Source of the DNA: Campylobacter sp.
Lineage (GTDB): Bacteria > Campylobacterota > Campylobacteria > Campylobacterales > Campylobacteraceae
Assembly: GCA_024680445.1 (NCBI GenBank)
Contig: JAILCJ010000166.1
Coordinates: 1 to 6,498 of the forward strand
Reading direction: 5' to 3'
DNA length: 6,498 nucleotides
The notes beneath the pieces were generated by a model. It had not been told where the DNA came from. It did no database searches and was given only the letters and a program-made list of their open reading frames with translations. Shown here in pieces: positions 1-4,332 of the stretch; the first letter of the stretch is position 1; each line of letters opens with the position of its first letter. A program made the position numbers and the translations under genes.

Positions 1-56
1 CGATATATACGCACTTTCAGCAAAAATAACTTCATTTTTTTACAAAAACCGTTTAT

Positions 57-62
57 TATAAT
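57..62 (+). promoter_or_regulatory. Candidate -10 box for the regulator/rep module
   Basis: A perfect TATAAT lies 68 bases before the start codon at 130, after a T-rich stretch. No TTGACA-like -35 box sits at normal spacing, which is common for Campylobacter vegetative promoters. It is the best candidate to drive the three genes that follow. Position and consensus are seen; activity is inferred. Confidence 0.5.
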
Positions 63-129
63 TTCATATGTTTTTAAGCACGAACTAAAACGAGCTTGAA
101 AGCAAATTTAAAAAAAAAAGGATTTTCAA

Positions 130-336
130 ATGGAAAATCAAAATATAAAATGGCTAAACGCCAAGCAACTAAGGGCGTATTTAGGCGGTATCAGTCAAGC
201 TACGCTATGGCGATACTACAAAAGAGACGGCAAATTACCTCAACCTAAAAGACTTAGTAAAAGTATTTTGCTATGGAACCTCGATGAGGTTAATGCTAAA
301 TTAGGCTTAGTAACCGAACAAGGGGGCGAAAAATGA
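130..336 (+). CDS. AlpA/excisionase-like HTH regulator
   Basis: A 68-residue protein with the layout of AlpA / HTH_17 (MerR-like) DNA-binding proteins of prophages and integrative elements. An N-terminal helix (WLNAKQLRAYL, about 8-18) is followed by a recognition-helix segment GISQATLWRYYKRDGKLPQPKR (about 20-41), a short wing with SILLWNLDEV (45-54), and a short tail. Family members usually act as small transcription regulators or excision directionality factors in the cytoplasm. The start at 130 is supported by an AAAGGA ribosome binding site at 117-122. The stop overlaps the next start as ATGA, so the two genes are probably translationally coupled. No integrase is visible next to it, so a regulatory role on the replication module is at least as likely as excision. 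The family call is by eye. Confidence 0.75.
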   Translation: MENQNIKWLNAKQLRAYLGGISQATLWRYYKRDGKLPQPKRLSKSILLWNLDEVNAKLGLVTEQGGEK

Positions 337-704
337 ATAATATTATTAACATTTTCAGGCTTAGTAAAGAGGAGAAAGCGAATAACCGCATTTATGCTAT
401 AAGAGGGAGCAAAACAAGTGCGATTTTGATTTTAAAATCATTAAGTCGTGGTGAAAAAATTACAAACCACGACACGGCTAAATTTCGCACTAATAGTGTA
501 AAAGATATTATAGGCGATTTAAGGCGGAACTACGGCTTAAATATTTTAGGAGAGTGGAAAACAAACCAAGAATTAAAAATGAAATATAAGCAATATTTCA
601 TAGATATGGAGGATAAAAATTTAATTGAAAAAATTAAATCCCTCATAGCATTTATAGAGGAAAACAAAACCCTCATAAATGCGTATAAGAGATTTTTTAA
701 TTAA
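333..704 (+). CDS. Probable winged-helix DNA-binding protein, element-borne
   Basis: A 123-residue basic protein. Residues about 28-90 (GSKTSAILILKSLSRGEKITNHDTAKF, then the IIGDLRRNYGLNI segment and a strand ending YKQYFID) resemble the helix-turn-helix proteins of phages and plasmids in which an ITNHDA-like turn is followed by an LRRNYG/LRKxG recognition helix (HTH_39-like). The C-terminus (about 93-123) is a Lys/Glu-rich helix, possibly for dimerisation. The start overlaps the upstream stop (ATGA) and a purine-rich AGGGGGCG lies just before it, so it is read in one operon with the AlpA-like gene. Likely a regulator of the module or an accessory to the Rep protein downstream. The fold is inferred from pattern only and no specific function is claimed. 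Confidence 0.6.
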   Translation: MNNIINIFRLSKEEKANNRIYAIRGSKTSAILILKSLSRGEKITNHDTAKFRTNSVKDIIGDLRRNYGLNILGEWKTNQELKMKYKQYFIDMEDKNLIEKIKSLIAFIEENKTLINAYKRFFN

Positions 705-711
705 AAAATCA

Positions 712-746
712 TAGGGTGGTTAATCGGCTAAAATCTTACCGCCCTA
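712..746 (+). other. Hairpin just upstream of the rep start
   Basis: Arms TAGGGTGGTTA (712-722) and TTACCGCCCTA (736-746) pair over nine consecutive positions (one U-G) plus an outlying pair, around a 13-base loop. It fills the 51-base gap between the HTH gene and the rep start at 756. There is no U-tract after it, so it is not a normal terminator. It could be a translational control element, a transcript-processing site, or part of a replication origin. The stem is seen; the role is open. Confidence 0.6.
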
Positions 747-755
747 ATTCAAGCA

Positions 756-1550
756 ATGAAATTATACCCAAATTTATCCATTTTGCCTAGCCTTTATAAA
801 GCCATAGGCGAAAATAACGAATACTACCTACACGCAAACATAGAACAATTTAAAAAGCCCAATTTTGGCGGTATTGATAGCCTAAGATTTATCATCACCA
901 AGAGCTTTTTTGAAAAAATCAAGCGAGAATTACACGATAAATTTAGCCTAGATTTTACCCAAACGAGCTTTAATTCACGCCATTACACCCTAGCCGATAT
1001 ATATAGCGAACAAACGCCCAAACAAGCCTACACTTGCAAGATATCGGCTAAAATAAACGCATACGCCTACCACTCTACCGATACACTAAATTTATGCCGT
1101 AAAATAGGCGGACTTCGTTTAGATGAGCGAATGTATTTTGAGATACACGGACTATTTCAATACGACAGCAAGAGCGACACGCCACTAGCACTAGACAAAC
1201 ACACAAGGCAGATTTTAAGCTTTTTATTCAAATATGCCGATTATTCAAAGGCTAGGCACAATATAAGGCTAAAAAGCTTTGATTATGCCCTTGACTATGC
1301 CGAGCAAGGCGAAATAAACCAAGACTACATATATCAGACAGCCCCTTATTTGCAAAGCCTAAGTAGTGCAAAAGTGCAAAGATATCAAGACACTAGCACT
1401 TACTATATTCAGAGCGACATAAAAGCGGACGCCAAACCAATAAACGGAATTTTGCAAAGAGTGAGATTTTACGACAAAAAAGCCAAAAATGAGCTACAAA
1501 GCCCAAAAATAAGGGCTGAATTATGCTTTTTGATAGGTGATAATGGTTGA
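756..1550 (+). CDS. Rolling-circle replication initiator, Rep_trans / filamentous-phage type, C-terminally short
   Basis: A 264-residue protein carrying the ordered motifs of the replication initiation factor family (Rep_trans, PF02486; also found in filamentous-phage gpII-like proteins): a D-x-A-x-D metal-type motif in SFDYALDY (about 175-181), a Tyr-containing strand TYYIQS (215-220), then RVRFYDKKAKNE (235-246) and KIRAEL (251-256), the usual 'RxYDKxxE ... xxRxEL' signature. Such proteins nick one strand at a double-strand origin through a tyrosine and start rolling-circle replication. The protein stops eight residues after the RAEL motif, whereas relatives typically run on for several dozen residues, so it may be truncated. 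An intrinsic terminator begins at the stop codon, so a natural end is also possible. The start at 756 has no Shine-Dalgarno sequence, and an in-frame stop at 729-731 rules out a longer form. Family call is from motifs read by eye. Confidence 0.7.
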   Translation: MKLYPNLSILPSLYKAIGENNEYYLHANIEQFKKPNFGGIDSLRFIITKSFFEKIKRELHDKFSLDFTQTSFNSRHYTLADIYSEQTPKQAYTCKISAKINAYAYHSTDTLNLCRKIGGLRLDERMYFEIHGLFQYDSKSDTPLALDKHTRQILSFLFKYADYSKARHNIRLKSFDYALDYAEQGEINQDYIYQTAPYLQSLSSAKVQRYQDTSTYYIQSDIKADAKPINGILQRVRFYDKKAKNELQSPKIRAELCFLIGDNG

Positions 1551-1581
1551 AAGCCCAATTTAGCTTAAATGGGGGTTTTTT
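1550..1581 (+). terminator. Intrinsic terminator at the end of rep
   Basis: CCC-A-ATTTA (1554-1562), a GCT loop and TAAAT-GGGG (1566-1574) form a stem with one internal A-G mismatch. It is followed by a G and a run of six T (1576-1581) that can pair with AAA at 1550-1552. The rep stop codon (1548-1550) touches its base. This is a convincing factor-independent terminator for the rep transcript. Confidence 0.75.
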
Positions 1582-1912
1582 GACTTTTTCAAAACACGAG
1601 CCAAGCCCCATACGCACTAGCCTAGATAGACTTTGCAAAAAAAATCTCTAATATAGAAAAACTTCTGTTTTTATCTAGCCATTTAGCAATATGACCCTAT
1701 CGAGGCTTTTTGTAAAAAATAGCATATAAGAAAAGCAACAAAAATAAGTATCACTAAAATAAGAATAAATGACTAAACCCACATATAGCCTTAATATTGA
1801 ATAATACGAACTTTAATAAAAATATTGCTATGATAAGATAATGCATAAATGACTGAATAGGTAACGCATAATTAAGGCGATAAGCAACAAGAACGCATTT
1901 CAATTATTTTTT
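1582..1912. other. Low-coding AT-rich stretch with short repeats
   Basis: No convincing gene on either strand. Frame +2 is open from 1544 to a stop at 1649-1651 (about 35 codons, ending RTSLDRLCKKNL) and could be a decayed rep tail, but it lacks a start. Visible structure: an AAAAAC-TTCT-GTTTTT hairpin near 1657-1672, and a 10-base direct repeat ATAAATGACT at 1765-1774 and 1845-1854. If the element has a replication origin downstream of rep it would lie here, but no known nick-site sequence was recognised. Confidence 0.5.
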
Positions 1913-1921
1913 TGCTATACT
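1913..1921 (+). promoter_or_regulatory. Extended -10 promoter for the repeat-tailed ORF
   Basis: TGCTATACT (extended -10: TGn plus TATACT, 1916-1921) follows a T-rich run and lies 30 bases before the start codon at 1952. There is no recognisable -35 box, as is usual for Campylobacter sigma-70 promoters. The predicted leader is about 23-25 bases and includes the AAGGAG at 1941-1946. Confidence 0.65.
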
Positions 1922-1951
1922 CACAGAAAAATCGAATAATAAGGAGTTGAT

Positions 1952-2182
1952 ATGCAGATGAAGCCTACCAAACTTGCTAAAATGAAAGCCGAGCTTGAAA
2001 AAGAGCTATCCAAAGCCATACCAACAGACCCAAACGAAAAAGAGGAAATAAAAAAGATAGTTAGCCAAATTGACTATATTGTCTCAAAAAAAGACCTTGA
2101 CCTAATGCTAGATGAAAAAGACCTTGAATTAATAAATTTTTCATTTGATGAAAAAGACCTTGAATTAATAAATTTGGCGTGA
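1952..2182 (+). CDS. Hypothetical small protein with a tandem acidic KDLEL repeat tail
   Basis: A 76-residue protein I do not recognise. A good ribosome binding site AAGGAG (1941-1946) and an extended -10 box before it support expression. Residues 1-45 are charged and helical, Lys/Glu-rich (KLAKMKAELEKELSKA, then EKEEIKKIVSQIDYIV). The tail is repetitive: KKDLDLML, DEKDLELINFSF, DEKDLELINLA, the last two encoded by an identical 29-base direct repeat (2111-2139 and 2147-2175, period 36). It stops with TGA at 2180-2182, but the same frame stays open for 32 more codons (DELEFDLDMN... to a TAA at 2279-2281), and the first of these continue the repeat rhythm. The gene may therefore have lost its C-terminus to a nonsense change. 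The next ATG at 1958 is an alternative start with poorer spacing. Cytoplasmic; no signal or membrane segment. Confidence 0.55.
   Translation: MQMKPTKLAKMKAELEKELSKAIPTDPNEKEEIKKIVSQIDYIVSKKDLDLMLDEKDLELINFSFDEKDLELINLA
2111..2175 (+). repeat. 29-base tandem direct repeat, period 36
   Basis: The segment starting GATGAAAAAGACCTTG is repeated exactly over 29 bases at 2111-2139 and 2147-2175. The 36-base period equals 12 codons, so the reading frame is kept. A shorter, diverged copy of the AAAGACCTTGA core lies 27 bases earlier (core at 2093-2098). The identity of the two copies suggests a recent duplication, and slippage could change the copy number. Confidence 0.9.
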
Positions 2183-2281
2183 GATGAGCTAGAATTTGAT
2201 TTAGATATGAATTTTAGCTATAATCGAGCATTCAGAACCAAACGAGCCAAAACCGATAGGAATTATATAAAGTTTGTATAA
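2183..2281 (+). pseudogene. In-frame continuation of the repeat ORF after its stop
   Basis: Directly after the TGA at 2180-2182 the same frame is open for 32 codons, reading DELEFDLDMNFSYNRAFR and on to KTDRNYIKFV before TAA at 2279-2281. The first residues match the DEKDLELIN rhythm of the preceding repeats, with the TGA standing where F or L precedes DEK in the other copies. There is no ATG with a ribosome binding site of its own. The simplest reading is the separated C-terminus of one 109-codon gene. Confidence 0.45.
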
Positions 2282-2307
2282 CAAAATATCAAGGCACGAC
2301 TAACAAA

Positions 2308-2330
2308 CCTTGTACAAACCCTTGTACAAA
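2308..2330 (+). repeat. Tandem TTGTACAA palindromes
   Basis: CCTTGTACAAA occurs twice, at 2308-2318 and 2320-2330, 12 bases apart. Each copy holds the perfect palindrome TTGTACAA. Two identical palindromic half-sites about one helical turn apart are a typical layout for a dimeric repressor or an initiator-binding site. The binding protein is unknown. Confidence 0.7.
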
Positions 2331-2370
2331 ATTTTATAAAAAAATCTTAAATGCCGATTTTATCGATATT

Positions 2371-2404
2371 CTAGCCATATAATTAGGTGGCTAGTGAGCC
2401 CACC
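2371..2404 (+). other. Two overlapping, mutually exclusive hairpins
   Basis: CTAGCCA (2371-2377) pairs perfectly with TGGCTAG (2388-2394) across ten bases. GGTGGC (2386-2391) can instead pair with GCCCACC (2398-2404) with one bulge. The arms share 2388-2391, so only one stem can form at a time. No T-run follows. As DNA, the 24-base CTAGCCA palindrome could be a protein site. Seen in sequence; role unknown. Confidence 0.5.
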
Positions 2405-2534
2405 ACAATTCCTATTTAGTCACTTTTAGGCCCCTACAAATAATAACACTTTAAAGTCATTTTATTTTTCATTTAACTTCAAGCAAACCCAAGTCCTAAT
2501 AAAAACTTAATTGTAAAAAAATGGGGCTGAAAAA
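2405..2534. other. AT-rich intergenic stretch without a recognised gene
   Basis: No open frame of note on either strand. It leads into the promoter at 2535-2543 through an A-rich run (2515-2521) and a GGGGC at 2523-2526/2527 that pairs with GCCCC at 2544-2548, bracketing the -10 box. Nothing else in it was recognised. Confidence 0.5.
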
Positions 2535-2543
2535 TGCTATAAT
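2535..2543 (+). promoter_or_regulatory. Strong extended -10 promoter
   Basis: TGCTATAAT is a perfect extended -10 (TATAAT at 2538-2543). The -10 is flanked by the inverted arms GGGGC (2523-2527) and GCCCC (2544-2548), which might serve as an operator. Transcription would start near 2550, about 30 bases before the AUG at 2580, and could end at the terminator at 2758-2785. Confidence 0.75.
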
Positions 2544-2579
2544 GCCCCTTAAATTCATGGTTTAAGGAGCATAAAAAAA

Positions 2580-2752
2580 ATGAGTAAAAAATTTGTCCAT
2601 CCAACGGGTTGCAAGCAAAAAAACTGATAATGGCTTGTGATAGAGAATTTGCTCATTTAAAGACTAAGCTTAGAGTTCATAGCGGTTTAAAGTTAGAAAA
2701 TAAAATGAAATTTATTTCACATTATTTTAGGTTAAAAAATGATGAAAGATAA
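2580..2752 (+). pseudogene. Short two-frame gene, frame change at an A-AAA-AAC tract
   Basis: A start with AAGGAG (2564-2569, ten bases upstream) and a strong promoter begins a 15-codon frame (MSKKFVHPTGCKQKN) that stops at 2625-2627. Reading on in the -1 frame from the A7 run (2617-2623) gives LIMACDREFAHLKTKLRVHS and on to RLKNDER, stopping at 2750-2752, about 57 residues in total. The product was not recognised. The zero-frame codons split the run as A-AAA-AAC, a classical -1 slippery heptamer, immediately before the stop. The choices are a gene broken by an A-tract indel, programmed or phase-variable frameshifting, or an RNA gene whose frames mean nothing. The -1 frame has an ATG at 2630 but no ribosome binding site for it. 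Confidence 0.4.
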
Positions 2753-2757
2753 AAGCA

Positions 2758-2785
2758 AAAAAGTGGAGTTTCAGCCCCGCTTTTT
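2758..2785 (+). terminator. Intrinsic terminator of the 2550-2785 transcript
   Basis: AAAAAGTGGAG (2758-2768), loop TTTCAG and CCCCGCTTTTT (2775-2785) form an 11-position stem with one U-G wobble and one A-C mismatch, ending in five T. The A5 on the other side means it could work from both strands. It lies six bases after the stop at 2750-2752, which fits a short self-contained transcription unit. Confidence 0.7.
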
Positions 2786-2791
2786 ATCATT

Positions 2792-2944
2792 ATGCCCAGA
2801 CTTTTGATTAATACAGAAGCTGGAAAATTTTTAAGCAATATCGAGACTAAAGAATATTTTATGGAGGCTTGGGAGAAAATAACCGACAAAAAAGCGATTT
2901 TTTCTCATGAAAGCGAACTACATAAATTAATTTATGGGTGGTAA
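2792..2944 (+). pseudogene. Orphan 50-codon frame, probable gene remnant
   Basis: ATG at 2792 opens 50 codons (MPRLLINTEAGKFL at the start, HESELHKLIYGW at the end) to TAA at 2942-2944. There is no Shine-Dalgarno sequence and the terminator at 2758-2785 lies directly upstream. The frame is the same as that of the 2630-2749 segment and stays open back to the TAA at 2750, so the two may once have been one coding sequence. The composition looks protein-like (aromatic and charged residues, amphipathic EYFMEAWEKI), but I recognise no family. Probably a C-terminal remnant without its own expression signals. Confidence 0.35.
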
Positions 2945-2950
2945 TAAGTT

Positions 2951-2988
2951 ATAACAAGTCGAAATTATACCAAAGCAAGACTTGTGAT
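2951..2988. other. 10-base inverted repeat at the boundary with the dct operon
   Basis: ATAACAAGTC (2951-2960) and GACTTGTGAT (2979-2988) are inverted copies with one mismatch, separated by 18 bases, followed on the + strand by an AT-rich run with TTTT. It could end transcription from the left, or mark the junction between accessory and core DNA. No tRNA or recognised att sequence is present. Confidence 0.35.
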
Positions 2989-3009
2989 ATTTTAATCTTT
3001 TAACACAAA

Positions 3010-3033
3010 TTAGAGTGCCAAAAAGCACTCTAA
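3010..3033. terminator. Hairpin after dctM, probable shared terminator
   Basis: TAGAGTGC (3011-3018) and GCACTCTA (3025-3032) pair perfectly around CAAAAA, with one more T-A pair outside. It lies just past the dctM stop (3039-3041). On the - strand it is followed by ATTTGTG, a weak U-tract; on the + strand by AAATTTTT. It probably ends the dctPQM message and may also block transcription coming from the accessory side. Confidence 0.6.
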
Positions 3034-3038
3034 AATTT

Positions 3039-4322
3039 TTAGCCGCCATACATCATATTTGGTAGCCACAAAGAAATTTGCGGTATATAAGTGATGAGTA
3101 TAAGCCCTACAAAAAGGGTTAGCGTCCACGGTAAGCAAGCCATGATGACATCTTTTAGCTTCATGCCTGTCAATCCGCTAGAAACAAAAAGATTTAAGCC
3201 AACTGGTGGCGTTATCATGCCTATCTCCATGTTTACGATAAGCAAAATGCCAAAATGTATAGGGTCTATGCCAAGTGTCGTAGCTATCGGCAAAAGCAAA
3301 GGCACCATTATCATAACAACTGATGATGGCTCCATAAACTGCCCCATGATAAACAAAAGTATATTTACCATGATTAAAAAGCTGATTTTACCGATATCGG
3401 CGTTAAGCATAGCATCGGCAATGATTTGCGGAATTTGCTCGCTGGTTAAAAGATAAGCGAAAACAACGGCATTTGTGATGATAAAAAATATCATAGAAGT
3501 CGTGAGCGCCGAATCCAAGCAGATATTCCAAAGGTCTTTAACTTTGATGTCTTTATAAACAAAAAGCGAGATCACAAGCGCATAAACCGCACTCGCCGCC
3601 GCCGCCTCGGTTGGAGTGAAAATTCCACCATAAATTCCACCTATAACAACGACGATGATAAGCAAAGCCCAAAAAGCTTTACCAAATTTGCTAACTCTTT
3701 GCATAAAAGGCTCTGCTTTTCCAGCTCTAAATCCAAGCCTTCTTGCACCAAGATAAGTTTGCATAAGCATCATAAAACCAAGCAAAATTCCTGGCATAAC
3801 GCCAGCCATGAAAAGCTTACCTATACTAACTTCTGCCGTTACGCCATAAACTATCATAACAACAGAAGGCGGTATAAGAATTCCAAGTGAACCAGCGGTT
3901 GTAATGCCGCCGATAGCGTATTCTTTCGGATATCCAGCCTCTTTTATCGCTCCAAACATTATCGAACCTATCGCAACAACGGTTGCTGGCGAACTACCAG
4001 AAACGGCAGCGAAAATGATACAAGCAAAAATCGCACTCATAGGCAAACCGCCCGGCAAATGTCCGACCATAGACTTAGCAAAATCTATGATTCTTCTTGC
4101 CGAACCACCCTTGCTTAGTAAATTTCCAGCCAAGATAAACATAGGTATCGCCATGAGAGAAAATTTATTTATCCCATCAAAAATTAGCTGCGGTATAGTC
4201 GAGATATCAAGCTCGGTGAAAAATATCATAGTCAAAACCGTGCTTGTACCAAGGGAGATAGCCACTGGCACGCCAATTAGCATAAGCCCAAAAAGCATAA
4301 TAAACAAAAATGCAATGCTCAT
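3039..4322 (-). CDS. dctM: TRAP transporter large permease subunit DctM
   Basis: A 427-residue, very hydrophobic inner-membrane protein of the usual DctM length (about 425-430), made of roughly a dozen helices in the two-repeat elevator fold of TRAP and related ion transporters. Family hallmarks include MAIPMFILAGNLLSKGG (57-73), the substrate-site loop SGSSPATVVAIG (108-119), GSLGILIPPS (144-153), GGIFTPTEAAA (232-242), GQFMEPSSVVMIMVP (327-341) and TPPVGLNLFV (371-380). With DctQ it forms the membrane part of a sodium-driven uptake system that receives substrate from DctP. The start at 4322 has GGGAGA at 4327-4332, which overlaps the dctQ stop codon, nine bases away, so translation is likely coupled. 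No truncation or frameshift. Confidence 0.95.
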   Translation of the reverse strand: MSIAFLFIMLFGLMLIGVPVAISLGTSTVLTMIFFTELDISTIPQLIFDGINKFSLMAIPMFILAGNLLSKGGSARRIIDFAKSMVGHLPGGLPMSAIFACIIFAAVSGSSPATVVAIGSIMFGAIKEAGYPKEYAIGGITTAGSLGILIPPSVVMIVYGVTAEVSIGKLFMAGVMPGILLGFMMLMQTYLGARRLGFRAGKAEPFMQRVSKFGKAFWALLIIVVVIGGIYGGIFTPTEAAAASAVYALVISLFVYKDIKVKDLWNICLDSALTTSMIFFIITNAVVFAYLLTSEQIPQIIADAMLNADIGKISFLIMVNILLFIMGQFMEPSSVVMIMVPLLLPIATTLGIDPIHFGILLIVNMEIGMITPPVGLNLFVSSGLTGMKLKDVIMACLPWTLTLFVGLILITYIPQISLWLPNMMYGG

Positions 4323-4326
4323 TTTA

Positions 4327-4332
4327 TCTCCC
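4327..4332 (-). promoter_or_regulatory. dctM ribosome binding site overlapping the dctQ stop
   Basis: On the - strand the junction reads TAGGGAGATAAAATG: the last G of the dctQ TAG stop is the first base of the GGGAGA ribosome binding site of dctM. Ribosomes ending on dctQ can restart on dctM, which would keep the two membrane subunits balanced. Confidence 0.8.

Larger units (their letters stand above)
2523..2778. repeat. Inverted 10-base repeat GGGGCTGAAA bounding a 256-base segment
   Basis: GGGGCTGAAA at 2523-2532 is matched exactly, inverted, by TTTCAGCCCC at 2769-2778, and both have A5/T5 on the outside. Terminal GGGGCTG is, from memory, the end sequence of the IS1016 group of IS1595-family insertion sequences, so this may be a tiny non-autonomous or internally deleted element. 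Against this, no direct target duplication is visible in the flanks, and the right arm doubles as half of a terminator stem. The repeat is seen; the IS relation is a weak inference. Confidence 0.4.

Noticed and set aside
756..1550. Relaxase (mobilisation) instead of replication initiator
   Set aside because: There is no HUH triad typical of Mob relaxases near the N-terminus; the RFYDKK...IRAEL order fits Rep_trans initiators.
1393..1638. 81-codon open frame on the - strand over the end of rep
   Set aside because: It lies antisense to the Rep RFYDKK/RAEL motifs and the terminator, has no ribosome binding site, and its composition is that of a shadow frame.
1582..2579. CRISPR array or tRNA in the gene-poor stretch
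   Set aside because: No regularly spaced repeats with unique spacers and no tRNA-like arms or T-loop consensus were found; the only direct repeats are the coding 36-base unit and short words.
2954..2985. Possible dif/Xer site
   Set aside because: The arms are separated by 18 bases rather than the 6-8 expected for Xer sites, and no known Campylobacter dif sequence was recognised.
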